Assembly (NCBI RefSeq): GCF_019431455.1
Contig: NZ_JAHYSR010000017.1
Coordinates: forward strand, 1-64,000
Reading direction: 5' to 3'
DNA from: Paracoccus bogoriensis
GTDB lineage: Bacteria > Pseudomonadota > Alphaproteobacteria > Rhodobacterales > Rhodobacteraceae
Length of the DNA: 64,000 nucleotides
In this document: positions 44,675-53,083 of the stretch, in pieces
Layout: the number at the start of each line of letters is the position of its first letter
Numbering within the stretch: the first letter of the stretch is position 1
Notes under the pieces: model-generated
The model's input: the letters and a program-made list of their open reading frames with translations, nothing else
Told to the model about the DNA's origin: nothing
The model's database searches: none
Translations under genes and position numbers: made by a program

Positions 44675-45202
44675 ATGGAATCCCAAGACGAAACGCAAAC
44701 GCGCGGGCTGTCCGAGACGCGGAAAAAGCTGATCCGCGACTACCTACAGAAGATCGAGGCCGACAATGCGCGGCAGCGCGATGAGCGCAACGCCCGGCGC
44801 TGGAAAGCCGAACGCGACCCCGAAGAATATGAGCGGCAGAAAGCCAAGCAGCGCCACCAGTATGCCGATGCACAGGGCGGTTCTGTGCGGTCCTATTCGA
44901 AGATCGAAGCCACCACGCGGACCGAACATGCGGAGAAGGCGAAAGCCCGCGACGCTGCGCGCCAGAAGGCGCGTTACCACGCAATGACCCCCGCCGAACG
45001 TCAGGCGAAGTCCGATCAGATCGCGGACAAGCGGTTTGTCGAACGCCGCCGGGAAAAAGGCATCCCCGAAGACTTGATCCAAGCGGCGCTGGCCGTGCGG
45101 ATCAGAGAACGTGAGGCCGAACGCGCTGCGAAGGCGCAACAGGAAACGGATGAAGCTGCGATGCGCGCCTTGGCCACCTACGGCATCATGGGCGGCTCCT
45201 AG
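44675..45202 (+). CDS. Highly charged helical protein, unknown
   Basis: A 175-residue protein made almost entirely of Arg/Lys/Glu/Ala-rich helix (ADNARQRDERNARRWKAERDPEEYERQKAKQRHQYADAQ). It has a probable coiled coil at each end and no hydrophobic segment. It may bind nucleic acid. It lies 63 bases after the RHH-like gene in the same direction, probably in the same operon. No family recognised. Confidence 0.6.
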   Translation: MESQDETQTRGLSETRKKLIRDYLQKIEADNARQRDERNARRWKAERDPEEYERQKAKQRHQYADAQGGSVRSYSKIEATTRTEHAEKAKARDAARQKARYHAMTPAERQAKSDQIADKRFVERRREKGIPEDLIQAALAVRIREREAERAAKAQQETDEAAMRALATYGIMGGS

Positions 45203-45260
45203 CTATCCGGCCAACTGGCTATATAGCTACTAAGCTACTGATAAAACACAACATTCAGGC

Positions 45261-45290
45261 TTGACGCCGGATTCCCGGCCCGCCTAGACT
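45261..45290 (+). promoter_or_regulatory. Sigma70-type promoter
   Basis: TTGACG (45261-45266) and TAGACT (45285-45290) are separated by 18 bases and lie 33 bases upstream of the 61-aa gene. The sequence just before it (about 45226-45255) is AT-rich with the repeated word AGCTACT. Confidence 0.5.
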
Positions 45291-45322
45291 CACCCCATGG
45301 AGCACCCCAAGGAGCCGCCCCG

Positions 45323-45508
45323 ATGCCGCACTTCATCCCCGACGCCACCTATGCCCGCCTGCTGGACGGCCTGACCGGCGCCTTCATGACTGCCGCCACC
45401 AGCCCCACCACCGACCTGCGCGACACGCTGGCCGAGGCCCTGGCCGATGCCGACCTGCTGCCCGAGGTCTGCCGGGGCGACTTTGCAGGGGAGGTAAGGA
45501 CGGCTTGA
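45323..45508 (+). CDS. Small protein of unknown function (61 aa)
   Basis: MPHFIPDATYARLLDGLTGAFMTAATSPTTDLRDTLAEALADADLLPEVCRGDF, a short acidic helical protein. The ribosome site AAGGAG lies 11 bases before the ATG, and a promoter-like pair is upstream. No domain recognised. The 230 bases after it (45509-45740) hold no clear gene. They begin with an inverted pair GTTTGCA/TGCAAAC. Confidence 0.5.
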   Translation: MPHFIPDATYARLLDGLTGAFMTAATSPTTDLRDTLAEALADADLLPEVCRGDFAGEVRTA

Positions 45509-45740
45509 GTTTGCAAATCGGCGCTGAACTTGGCGAGTTTAGAAATTTTCTGCAAACCCCCGACCACAACGACCTGATATAAAAAGATAAAGACTGCAAA
45601 GTTGTCCCGACAAAAGCCTAAGGACAGACCCCGAAAACGTGTCTAATAGTAGGTTTGCCCGCAGCGGTTCCCGCCGCCACGGGCAACACTTGGCGGGTGT
45701 GACAGCACCGGCCCTTTGCAACGCTCAAACGGAGAAACCC

Positions 45741-46019
45741 ATGTCCGAGCACTACCAGACCACCCACTACAGCAATCGCCAGAGTGAGATCGTCATGCCT
45801 AACACTTACATGACCATCACCGAAGCGGCAACGCCCCACAAGCACGGAGCGGTGACCGTCCAGTTCAACGGCCTGACCGTTCATGTCGGGTTCGACATTC
45901 ATGCGGAAGTCCCGGTTGACCAGAAGGAAGACCTGATCCGCATGGCAGCGCTTCGGTGCGTCGCTGACTTCTTCGATTCCTATCGCGGTGCCCAGGCCCT
46001 CGAAAGCGAGGCCGTGTGA
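45741..46019 (+). CDS. Small protein of unknown function (92 aa)
   Basis: A 92-residue protein starting MSEHYQTTHYSNRQSEIVMPNTYMTITEA. Beta-rich middle (GAVTVQFNGLTVHVGFDIHAEVPVD) and a helical end. GGAG precedes the ATG by 8 bases; an upstream extension to 45639 lacks support. The stop overlaps the next ATG, so the two are coupled. No family recognised. Confidence 0.6.
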   Translation: MSEHYQTTHYSNRQSEIVMPNTYMTITEAATPHKHGAVTVQFNGLTVHVGFDIHAEVPVDQKEDLIRMAALRCVADFFDSYRGAQALESEAV

Positions 46020-46381
46020 TGGCGTTGAATCCTGTGTTCCTGAAGCTGATCCGGCAGACGGCTGATGACTACGATCCCGAGAAGCATCTGAGGCGTGAGG
46101 TGAGGTTTCAGGTCAACAAGCATCGGAACAGGATCAGCAAGGCGCGAAGCGACTTGTTCAACCAGTCCTACCTGCCGCGTATCAGCGTTCTGGCGCAGCT
46201 TATGCGCCAGGATCGGGAGGCGGTGATCGCGCATTACCGCGCGAAGGAACTGCGCAACGTTGCCGACTCCATGCACGAAGGCAACTACCGCACCCTTGGC
46301 CTTGCGCGGAAGCGTCTTGAGCGCGTGAATGAGTTGGCAAACACGTTTGCAGAAGTCGATCAGGAACGCCGCTTGACCTGA
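46019..46381 (+). CDS. Small basic helical protein of unknown function (120 aa)
   Basis: A 120-residue basic protein (EKHLRREVRFQVNKHRNRISKARSDLFNQSYLPRISVLAQLMRQDREAVIAHYRAKELRNV) with predicted helices throughout. It is the last gene before the right end of the element and is coupled to its upstream neighbour. It could act with the integrase as a recombination factor or bind DNA (inference from position and charge only). Confidence 0.55.
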   Translation: MALNPVFLKLIRQTADDYDPEKHLRREVRFQVNKHRNRISKARSDLFNQSYLPRISVLAQLMRQDREAVIAHYRAKELRNVADSMHEGNYRTLGLARKRLERVNELANTFAEVDQERRLT

Positions 46382-46405
46382 TCACCAGCAAGCCGACTCA
46401 CACGG

Positions 46406-46430
46406 GGCGGGCATCCTTGGGGTGCCCGCC
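46406..46430. terminator. Strong hairpin closing the element's rightmost operon
   Basis: GGCGGGCA (46406-46413) pairs with TGCCCGCC (46423-46430), 25 bases after the last gene. Only a short pyrimidine tail follows (TCTG), so termination may need Rho. Confidence 0.45.
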
Positions 46431-46493
46431 TCTGACGTTACACGCCCCGCTTACGAACCGAAACGGGCGCGCGGTCCATGTGGAGCATCCACC

Positions 46494-46508
46494 AGACTGC
46501 TACACATG
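46494..46508 (+). repeat. Candidate integrase arm-type site, right
   Basis: AGACTGCTACACATG, identical in sequence and orientation to 29541-29555, and 50 bases inside the right core. See the left copy. Confidence 0.55.
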
Positions 46509-46557
46509 TCCTGATTGGTAGCCAGACAAGTCTTTGATTTTCATTGATATTTTGAGA

Positions 46558-46574
46558 TGGCTGGGGCGGTAGGA
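46558..46574. repeat. attR core (overlaps tRNA-Gln 3' end)
   Basis: This 17-bp sequence is identical to 29455-29471. It restores the CCA end and acceptor stem of tRNA-Gln, so integration leaves the tRNA gene intact. Confidence 0.88.
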
Positions 46575-46632
46575 TTCGAACCTACGGTACACGGTACCAA
46601 AAACCGATGCCTTACCACTTGGCCACGCCCCA
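46558..46632 (-). tRNA. tRNA-Gln (anticodon TTG)
   Basis: Minus-strand cloverleaf: acceptor TGGGGCG (46632-46626) pairs with CGCCCCA, and CCA is encoded at 46560-46558. The D-loop AGTGGTAAGGC, anticodon arm CGGT-TTTTGGT-ACCG (anticodon TTG) and T-loop GTTCGAATC are clear. It is the integration target of the element to its left. Confidence 0.95.
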
Positions 46633-46727
46633 ACTGTGCGAGCGTGATTACCCAAGGCCCGCGGCGGGTGCAAGACCGAAAATGCAGAAATCTTGTCCTG
46701 CCCCGTCTGCCGGGTTAACCGGATCGC

Positions 46728-47900
46728 ATGGAGCATTTCGACCTGATCATTCTTGGCGCCGGAGCCGCCGGTCTTTTCTGCGCGGGCTCTGCGCTGTCGC
46801 AGGGTCGCCGTGTCGCGGTGCTGGATCACGCGCGCAAACCGGGCGAAAAGATTCGCATTTCGGGCGGGGGGCGCTGCAACTTCACGAATCTGGCCACGGC
46901 CCCCGATCGCTTCCTGTCGGCCAATCCGCGCTTTGCCGCCAGCGCGCTGGCGCGCTATCCGGCCCGCGACTTCGTGGCGCTCGTGGATCAGGCCGGTATC
47001 GCATGGCACGAAAAAACGCAGGGTCAGCTTTTCTGCGACGGCAAGGCCACGCAGATCACAGACATGCTGCTGACCCGGATGCGCGGCGCCGATCTGCGGC
47101 TGGAGACGCCGATAGAGACCGTTACGCATCAAGGCGACCGGTTCCAGGTAACGGGGCCTTGGGGCGCGCTGACGGCGGCGCGGGTAGCGGTGGCCACGGG
47201 AGGCAAGTCGATCCCCAGGATCGGCGCGACCGGTTTCGCCTATGATCTGGCGCGCCAGTTCGGCCTGCGTCTGGTGGATACGCGCCCTGCCCTTGTGCCG
47301 CTGACCTTCGCCGAGCAGGATCTGGCGCTCTGCCGTCCGCTGGCGGGCGTCGCGGTAGAGGCGCGCATCGCCCATGGCGGCGGCGCGTTTCGCGATGCGC
47401 TGCTTTTTACGCATCGGGGTCTGTCGGGGCCGGTGATCCTGCAGATCAGCAGCTTCTGGAAACCCGGCGAGGTGCTTCAGATCGACCTTTGCCCCGATCA
47501 CGACATCGCCGCGCGCCTGAAAGAGGCGCGGGGCCGGAACGGCCGCCAGCAGGTGGCAACCGCGCTTGGCGCGATGCTGCCCGAACGTCTGGCGCAGGCC
47601 ATCGCGGGCGAGAAGGGGCTGGCACAAGCGCGGCTGGCCGACCAGAACAATGCCCGCCTTGACGCGCTTGGGGCGCGGGTCAATCGCTGGCGCATCACCC
47701 CCGTCGGGACCGAGGGCTACCGCACCGCCGAGGTCACGCTTGGCGGCGTGGACACCCGCGATCTGGATGCGCGCACGATGGCGGCCCGCGCCGTGCCGGG
47801 GCTGCATTTCATCGGAGAATGCGTGGATGTGACCGGCTGGCTGGGCGGCTACAACTTCCAGTGGGCCTGGGCTTCGGCCGATGCGGCCGGGCGCGCCTGA
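46728..47900 (+). CDS. NAD(P)/FAD-dependent oxidoreductase, HI0933/YhiN family
   Basis: A 390-residue flavoprotein. The dinucleotide-binding motif is ILGAGAAGLFCAG, followed by the family signature KPGEKIRISGGGRCNFTN. The end GLHFIGECVDVTGWLGGYNFQWAWASADAAGRA is typical of the HI0933-like (BaiN/aminoacetone oxidase-named) family, with physiological substrate unclear. It is a stand-alone gene convergent with fba. Confidence 0.9.
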   Translation: MEHFDLIILGAGAAGLFCAGSALSQGRRVAVLDHARKPGEKIRISGGGRCNFTNLATAPDRFLSANPRFAASALARYPARDFVALVDQAGIAWHEKTQGQLFCDGKATQITDMLLTRMRGADLRLETPIETVTHQGDRFQVTGPWGALTAARVAVATGGKSIPRIGATGFAYDLARQFGLRLVDTRPALVPLTFAEQDLALCRPLAGVAVEARIAHGGGAFRDALLFTHRGLSGPVILQISSFWKPGEVLQIDLCPDHDIAARLKEARGRNGRQQVATALGAMLPERLAQAIAGEKGLAQARLADQNNARLDALGARVNRWRITPVGTEGYRTAEVTLGGVDTRDLDARTMAARAVPGLHFIGECVDVTGWLGGYNFQWAWASADAAGRA

Positions 47901-47918
47901 ACGCGCCCGGCGCGCGGG

Positions 47919-48953
47919 TCAGTAGCGCGCGGCCATCGCCGACAGCGGCAGGGGCTTGATGCGGCTGGCGTGACCCGCCGTGCCGAAGGCCTCGAACCGG
48001 GCGCGGCAGATATCCGACATCGCCGCCATGGCGGGTTTCAGATAGGCGCGCGGATCGAATTCCTCGGGGCGTTCGGCAAGGAACTTGCGGATCGCCGCAG
48101 TCATCGCCAGCCGGTTGTCCGTGTCAATATTCACCTTGCGCACGCCGTGGCGAATGCCGCGCTGGATTTCCTCGACCGGGACGCCCCAGGTGGGGCGGAT
48201 ATCGCCGCCATGCGCGTTGATGATCTCTTGCAGATCCGCAGGGACCGAGGATGAGCCATGCATCACCAGATGCGTGTTCGGCAGGCGGCGGTGGATTTCC
48301 TCGATCACATGCATGGCCAGGATGTCGCCGTCAGGCTTGCGCGTGAACTTGTAGGCGCCGTGGCTGGTGCCCATCGCGATGGCCAGCGCATCGACTCCGG
48401 TTTCTTCGACGAACCGCACGGCCTCGTCCGGGTCGGTCAGCAGCTGATCCTCGGACAGCGTCCCGGTCGCGCCGTGACCATCCTCCTGATCGCCCATGCC
48501 GGTCTCAAGGCTGCCCAGCACGCCCAGTTCCCCCTCGACCGAGACGCCGCAGGCATGGGCCATCTGGGTCACGCGGCGGGTGATGTCAGCGTTATAGGCG
48601 TAATCGGCGGGCGTCTTGCCGTCGGCCTTGAGGCTGCCATCCATCATCACCGATGTGAAGCCGTTCTGGATCGCCGTGGCACAGGTCGCCAGATCGTTCC
48701 CGTGATCCAGATGCATACAGAGCGGAATGTCGGGAAAGGCCCGCGCCAGCCCGCCGATCAGCCCGGCCAGCACGGCGTCATTGGCATAGGCGCGCGCGCC
48801 CCGGCTGGCCTGCAGGATCACCGGGCTGTCCGTGGCGGCGGCAGCCTGCATGACCGACAGGCCCTGTTCCATGTTGTTGATGTTGAAGGCCGGCACGGCA
48901 TAGCCATGCTCGGCGGCATGGTCCAGCAGCTGGCGGAGGGTGATCATGGCCAT
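47919..48953 (-). CDS. fba: Fructose-bisphosphate aldolase, class II (Calvin/CfxA type)
   Basis: A 344-residue zinc aldolase. HLDHGND carries the catalytic and metal residues, and metal ligands also lie in GELG and [56 protein letters not shown] is the CfxA/CbbA-type signature. Such enzymes condense DHAP with glyceraldehyde-3-P and often with erythrose-4-P (giving sedoheptulose-1,7-bisphosphate). It is the last gene of the eryR-tpiA-rpiB-fbp-fba operon, 6 bases after fbp. That context points to use of erythrose-4-P. Confidence 0.93.
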   Translation of the reverse strand: MAMITLRQLLDHAAEHGYAVPAFNINNMEQGLSVMQAAAATDSPVILQASRGARAYANDAVLAGLIGGLARAFPDIPLCMHLDHGNDLATCATAIQNGFTSVMMDGSLKADGKTPADYAYNADITRRVTQMAHACGVSVEGELGVLGSLETGMGDQEDGHGATGTLSEDQLLTDPDEAVRFVEETGVDALAIAMGTSHGAYKFTRKPDGDILAMHVIEEIHRRLPNTHLVMHGSSSVPADLQEIINAHGGDIRPTWGVPVEEIQRGIRHGVRKVNIDTDNRLAMTAAIRKFLAERPEEFDPRAYLKPAMAAMSDICRARFEAFGTAGHASRIKPLPLSAMAARY

Positions 48954-48959
48954 CAGGCG

Positions 48960-49931
48960 TCATCCTTTGCGGTCAAGATAGGTGTGGATGGTCGCCACCT
49001 CATCGGCGGCGCCAAAGATCAGGGGGGTCATCTGGTGCAGGCTCTCGGCGGCCAGATCCAGGATCGGACGGCGCCCGTCGGTCGCCTGCCCGCCCGCCTG
49101 TTCGATCAGAAAGGCGATGGGCGCGGCCTCGTAGATCAGGCGCAACCGTCCCCGGTCATGGCCGGGCCGTGCGTCGGCGGGATAGAGAAACGCGCCCCCC
49201 TTCAACAGGATGCGGTGCAATTCGCCGACTGCGGCGGCCAGCCAGCGCATGTTGAAGCCGCGCCCCCGCGGACCGTCGGCGCCCGCACGCAGGTCCGCCG
49301 CCCAGTCCCGCAGGCCGGGCGACCAGTGCCGCTCGTTCGAGGCATTGTAGGCGATGGTCGATGCCTGCCGTTTCAGGCGCAGCCCCTCATGCGCGATGCG
49401 GAAATCGCCGCCCGGCTCCAGCGTGGCGACATGCACGCCCTGTCCGGTCGAAAAGCCGAAATCGACCGAATGGCCAAAGGAGGCATAGCCCGCCGCCACC
49501 GCCGTCCGGCCCGGCCGCAGAAAACTGTCCGGCCCCGAGGGCAACACGCTGAAAAGCAGGCCAAGCGGCGCGCCGATCCCGATACTGCCCGAGCCGTCGA
49601 TCGGGTCGATCGCCACGTCGAATTGGCCGCCCTCGTTCAGGGAGATGACCGCCTCGGCCTCTTCGGACAGGACGCGGCGCACGCCTGCCGCGCGCAGGGC
49701 CGCAAGCATGTGGTGATGGGCGGCCAGATCCAGCGCCTTTTGCCGGTCGCCGCTGTCATTCGTGCCGACCACGGTTTCGGGGTCTCCATGCAGGCGCCCC
49801 GCCGCCAGCCGCGCGGCAAGGGGCGGCACGGCACCGGCGATGGCCGCAATGACGGTGGCTGCGGGGGCGTGCTCCAACGCCTCGGAGAGGCGAGGGCCGG
49901 TCGCAGCCTTGTCGGTGGGAAGCCACAGCAT
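48960..49931 (-). CDS. fbp: Class I fructose-1,6-bisphosphatase (divergent; possible SBPase)
   Basis: A 323-residue class I FBPase. Metal-binding motifs are LSEEAE and DPIDGSGSIG (canonical DPLDGSSNI); the substrate region is RLIYEAAPIAFLIEQAGG. The motif differences mark a divergent branch. It starts at a single-base overlap with the rpiB stop and precedes fba by 6 bases. With this aldolase it could dephosphorylate sedoheptulose-1,7-bisphosphate as well as fructose-1,6-bisphosphate (inference). Confidence 0.9.
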   Translation of the reverse strand: MLWLPTDKAATGPRLSEALEHAPAATVIAAIAGAVPPLAARLAAGRLHGDPETVVGTNDSGDRQKALDLAAHHHMLAALRAAGVRRVLSEEAEAVISLNEGGQFDVAIDPIDGSGSIGIGAPLGLLFSVLPSGPDSFLRPGRTAVAAGYASFGHSVDFGFSTGQGVHVATLEPGGDFRIAHEGLRLKRQASTIAYNASNERHWSPGLRDWAADLRAGADGPRGRGFNMRWLAAAVGELHRILLKGGAFLYPADARPGHDRGRLRLIYEAAPIAFLIEQAGGQATDGRRPILDLAAESLHQMTPLIFGAADEVATIHTYLDRKG

Positions 49932-50392
49932 CAGACCTTGTTGTATTTGGCATCGACCGCGTCGATGGCGGCGACATTGCCCGCCGACTTGCCCGAAGCG
50001 TCGAAATTCAGCGTCTCGGCCAGCCAGGCATCAGCGATGGCCTTGGCAAGCTCTGGGCCGATGACCCGTGCCCCCATCGTGATGATCTGGGCGTTGTTGG
50101 ACAGCGCCGCGCGGGTCGCGGAATAGGTGTCGTGGGTCAGGGCGGCGCGAATGCCCGGCACCTTGTTCGCGGCAATGCAGACGCCGATCCCGGTGCCGCA
50201 GACCAGGATCGCACGATCCCAGGTGCCCTTCATCACGCCCGAGGCGACGCGGTCCGACAGATCGGCATAGAAGGCGTCCGGCCCCTCATCCGTGCGGCTG
50301 ATCTCGGACACGTCGAAGCGGTCCTTCAGGTGATCGGCCAGCACCTTCGCCAGCCCCTCGCCCGCGCTGTCCCCTGCAATGGCCAGTTTCAT
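49931..50392 (-). CDS. eryI: RpiB-type isomerase; D-erythrulose-4-phosphate isomerase (EryI)
   Basis: A 153-residue RpiB/LacAB-family isomerase. It begins [24 protein letters not shown], and [29 protein letters not shown] contains the catalytic Cys and phosphate-binding loop. In Brucella and rhizobia the RpiB in this context turns D-erythrulose-4-P into D-erythrose-4-P, the last step of erythritol breakdown. It overlaps tpiA by 4 bases. The ATG at 50392 fits the family; the upstream frame lies in tpiA. Confidence 0.9.
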   Translation of the reverse strand: MKLAIAGDSAGEGLAKVLADHLKDRFDVSEISRTDEGPDAFYADLSDRVASGVMKGTWDRAILVCGTGIGVCIAANKVPGIRAALTHDTYSATRAALSNNAQIITMGARVIGPELAKAIADAWLAETLNFDASGKSAGNVAAIDAVDAKYNKV

Positions 50393-51150
50393 GCCGTCTC
50401 TCCCATGGTTGCGGCGCAGCGCGCCAGAATGTCCAGATAGCCCGCCACGTCCCAGGCCGAGCGTCCGATGAACAGCCCGTCCACATGCGGACAGGCGATG
50501 AGTTCCGCACAATTGCCCGGATTGACCGACCCGCCATAGAGGCAGGGGATGCGCCGCCCCATGACCTCGCGCGCGACGGCGGCAATCTCGGCCTGTCTGG
50601 CATCGGCGTAATCGGCCGTGGCGGGGATGCCCCCCGCGCCGATGGCCCAGACGGGTTCATAGGCCAGAAGGATCGTCGCCTCGGACCCCGCCACCGGCTG
50701 CAACGCCGCGCGGACCTGCGCCGCCAGAACCTCGGTGGCGCGGCCCGCCTCGCGTTCGGCGAGGGTCTCGCCGATGCAGATCAGCGGGATCAGCCCATGC
50801 CGCAGGGCGGCGACTGTCTTCAGCCCCACCGTCTCGTCGGTCTCGCCGAAATGGGCGCGGCGCTCGCTATGGCCCAGTTCGACCAGATCGAGACCGCAAT
50901 CGACCAGCATCGGCGCGCTGATCTCGCCCGTCCAGGCGCCCTCGTCCTCCCAATGCATGTTCTGCGCGCCGACCTTGACATCGGTGCCCGCCAGCGCCGC
51001 CTTGACCTGACGGCAGGCGGTGAAGGGCGGCACGACAAAGCGCTGGATGCCGGGCAAGGGCGCCGCCGCGCGCAGCCCCTCGGCAAAGGCCAGCGCCTCG
51101 GGCAAGGTCTTGTTCATCTTCCAGCTGGTGCCGATCCAGAATGTCGTCAT
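50389..51150 (-). CDS. eryH: Triosephosphate isomerase paralogue; L-erythrulose-1-phosphate isomerase (EryH)
   Basis: A 253-residue TIM-barrel isomerase. Catalytic Lys in SWKMNK, His in LGHSERR and Glu in [10 protein letters not shown]; the phosphate loop is [25 protein letters not shown], rather than the housekeeping N-W-K-M-N, marks the TpiA2/EryH branch. In Brucella it interconverts L-erythrulose-1-P and D-erythrulose-4-P. It overlaps both eryR and rpiB. Confidence 0.88.
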   Translation of the reverse strand: MTTFWIGTSWKMNKTLPEALAFAEGLRAAAPLPGIQRFVVPPFTACRQVKAALAGTDVKVGAQNMHWEDEGAWTGEISAPMLVDCGLDLVELGHSERRAHFGETDETVGLKTVAALRHGLIPLICIGETLAEREAGRATEVLAAQVRAALQPVAGSEATILLAYEPVWAIGAGGIPATADYADARQAEIAAVAREVMGRRIPCLYGGSVNPGNCAELIACPHVDGLFIGRSAWDVAGYLDILARCAATMGETA

Positions 51151-51944
51151 TCCCTCCCTCCGCGGTCCTGTGAGATCGGAGCCGTCCTGGCGATGGTCAA
51201 AGCGATTCCGCCATGCTGCAGCGCCGCCAGTTGGTCGGGGGCCGGCGGCGCATCCGTAACGATCACATCGAAGTCGGCCAGGTCGGCCAGCAGATGAAGC
51301 GCGCTGCGGCCGAAGCGACGATGATTCACCAGCAGCACGCTGGCCCCCGCCGCCCGCATCATGGCGCGTTTTGTGCGCACCGCGTCCTCATCCATGTGAA
51401 AGGCCTGAAGCCCCGCCACCGCCGGGGTCGAGACAAAGGCCAGATCTGCGCGCAGACCCGCCAGCGCGCTTTCCGTGACCACGCCGAAAAAGCCGTTGAA
51501 CCTGGCGTTGTAGATGCCGCCAAGCGCGATCAGCGTGACGCCGGGCGCATCCTTCAGCCGCTCGATCACGGCAAAATTGTTGGTTATGACGGTCAGCGGC
51601 GCACGCCCGGCCAGGCGCGCCCCCAGCAACGCGGCCATCGAACCGTCATTGACCATCACCGTCATGCCAGGCTCGACCAGCGCCATGGCAGCCTCGGCCA
51701 TGCGGGCCTTGGCCTCGCGATCCTGCAACTCGCGGATGCGGAAATCGCTTTCGAACTGCGTGCCCGCCTCGATCGTCGCGCCGCCGCGCACCTTGCGCAG
51801 CAGACCCGCCTGGGCAAGGTCGTCCAGATCGCGGTGGATGGTCATGCGGCTGACCTCGAACCGCGTCGCCAGCGCGTCCAGATCGACGGCGCGGTCAGCC
51901 ACCAGCAGATCCATGATCGCCTGTCGCCTCTCTTCCCGCTTCAT
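51147..51944 (-). CDS. eryR: DeoR-family transcriptional regulator (EryR-like)
   Basis: A 265-residue regulator with an N-terminal DeoR winged helix (RRQAIMDLLVADRAVDLDALATRFEVSRMTIHRDLDDLAQAGLLRKVRGGA). The C-terminal DeoRC sugar-phosphate sensor domain includes VNDGSMAALLGARL and ITNNFAVIERL. It is the first gene of the operon with tpiA, rpiB, fbp and fba and probably autoregulates it in response to a tetrulose or erythrose phosphate. Confidence 0.9.
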   Translation of the reverse strand: MKREERRQAIMDLLVADRAVDLDALATRFEVSRMTIHRDLDDLAQAGLLRKVRGGATIEAGTQFESDFRIRELQDREAKARMAEAAMALVEPGMTVMVNDGSMAALLGARLAGRAPLTVITNNFAVIERLKDAPGVTLIALGGIYNARFNGFFGVVTESALAGLRADLAFVSTPAVAGLQAFHMDEDAVRTKRAMMRAAGASVLLVNHRRFGRSALHLLADLADFDVIVTDAPPAPDQLAALQHGGIALTIARTAPISQDRGGRE

Positions 51945-51980
51945 GCCATTGCTCGCCCTGCCCCATCTCTTCCGTCACCG

Positions 51981-51986
51981 ATCATA
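51981..51986 (-). promoter_or_regulatory. Probable -10 element of the eryR operon
   Basis: On the minus strand, TATGAT lies 37 bases before the eryR ATG in an AT-rich tract (51975-52040) that contrasts with the GC-rich genes. The direct repeat ATGTGA-TC-ATGTGA (about 52016-52029) just upstream may be an operator. The -35 element is poor. Confidence 0.4.
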
Positions 51987-52085
51987 ACACATTTTTCACT
52001 ATTTAAAACATTATTCATGTGATCATGTGACGATTTAGTGTGATGCAGCCGCGCGCAGCGCGGCGCAAGGCCAAGCGGCAGCGTC

Positions 52086-52108
52086 CGGGTCGGGCTTTGC
52101 CCGACCCG
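52086..52108 (-). terminator. Hairpin after eryD
   Basis: A perfect 10-bp stem (CGGGTCGGGC at 52086-52095 with GCCCGACCCG at 52099-52108) and a TTT loop lie 25 bases past the eryD stop. It separates the eryABCD-type operon from the eryR promoter. There is no T run on the minus strand, so efficiency is uncertain. Confidence 0.55.
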
Positions 52109-52132
52109 TCCCCCGAAAAGGGCGGGCGCCGA

Positions 52133-53083
52133 TCAGGACAGCAGGCTGCGGGCTGTCACCTCGTCGGTGATCAGGCCTGACAGATAGCCGCTGTTCAGCA
52201 CAGCACGGATTGCGGCGATCTTCTGGGCGCCCCCCGCGATCACGACGATTCGATGCCCCTGCGGGCGGTCCAGATCCACCGACAGCGTCCGCATACTCAG
52301 CGTCGTGGTCAGGACGCGGCCCTCGGCATCGAAGAAATGTCCCATCATCTCGCCCAGGGCGCCGGCGGCGTTGATCTCGTCGATCTCGTGGCGCTCGATC
52401 ATCCCCGAAGCGACAAGTTGCGCGCCCGCATCTGCCGACCCCATCCCCACCAGCTTGAGCGTCGCGCTGTTGGACAGGTCGAAGATCTCTCGCACACCGG
52501 GCTGCGCCAGCAGGATCGCCCGGTCGCCTTCGCTGTTGGCGAAAAACGGCACCGGCAGGACATAGGCCTGCGCGCCCGTCTTTTCCGCCAGGCTGTGCAT
52601 CACGTCATGAGGGTTCGCCGCGTAATTCCGCGTGAGACCGCCCAGAACCGAGACGAACCGCACCCCACCCGCATCGAACCGCGGCAGGTTGCGCACCGCC
52701 GCCGCCAGCGTCCGGCCATGGCCCAGACCGATGACCCGGTGCTCGCCTCGCTCGATCTCGCGGCGCAGAAAGGCCGCGCCGGCCAGGCCGAGTGCACGCA
52801 AGGGGATGCCCTCTTCGCCCAGATCAGGGGCCACGTCGCAATATTCAAGCCCGAAGCGGGCGCAAAGCTGATCCTCCAGCATGGCGCATTCGACGATCTC
52901 GCCGTCGATCGAGACCTTCACCACGCCCTCGGCCACGGCGCGGGCGATCAGCCGATGCGCCTTGACCCCCGGCACACCCAAACGCTTGGCCACCGCTGCC
53001 TGCGTCAAGCCGCCTGCATAATGCAGCCAGGCCGCGCGGATTGCCAGGCTCTGTTCGGGGTCAACCGTCCCGCGCCGCGCCAT
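52133..53083 (-). CDS. eryD: SorC-family erythritol regulator (EryD)
   Basis: A 316-residue SorC/DeoR-type regulator. The HTH is GGLTQAAVAKRLGVPGVKAHRLIARA. A large sugar-binding domain follows (VIGLGHGRTLAAAVRNLP and VVVIAGGAQKIAAIRAVLNSGYLSGLITDE). In Brucella, EryD represses the ery operon and is released by erythritol. Its start overlaps the stop of the Fe-ADH gene, so it is the last gene of this operon, as in Brucella. Confidence 0.9.
   Translation of the reverse strand: MARRGTVDPEQSLAIRAAWLHYAGGLTQAAVAKRLGVPGVKAHRLIARAVAEGVVKVSIDGEIVECAMLEDQLCARFGLEYCDVAPDLGEEGIPLRALGLAGAAFLRREIERGEHRVIGLGHGRTLAAAVRNLPRFDAGGVRFVSVLGGLTRNYAANPHDVMHSLAEKTGAQAYVLPVPFFANSEGDRAILLAQPGVREIFDLSNSATLKLVGMGSADAGAQLVASGMIERHEIDEINAAGALGEMMGHFFDAEGRVLTTTLSMRTLSVDLDRPQGHRIVVIAGGAQKIAAIRAVLNSGYLSGLITDEVTARSLLS

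Larger units (their letters stand above)
29455..46574. mobile_element. Integrated phage-like element (capsid-encoding satellite or reduced prophage) in tRNA-Gln
   Basis: A 17.1-kb block bounded by the 17-bp direct repeat, one copy of which is the 3' end of tRNA-Gln. It holds integrase (amber-interrupted), portal, protease-capsid, connectors, HNH, methyltransferase-like, terminase small and large subunits, tape measure protein, and small genes of unknown role. I find no tail tube, distal tail, baseplate, fibre, holin, lysin, primase or CI-like gene. Terminase follows the head genes instead of leading them. The known type it most resembles is the capsid-forming phage-inducible island (cf-PICI), although a tape measure gene is not expected there. 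A deleted prophage is the alternative. Confidence 0.85.

Noticed and set aside
45509..45740. Possible small genes between the 61-aa and 92-aa genes
   Set aside because: Short minus-strand frames here lack start signals and domains; only an inverted pair GTTTGCA/TGCAAAC is visible.
29590..46381. A genuine RcGTA-type gene transfer agent
   Set aside because: RcGTA has no integrase or att sites, has a fixed order beginning with terminase, and carries tube, hub and fibre genes, all unlike this locus. Only the gp10/TAC-like proteins resemble it.
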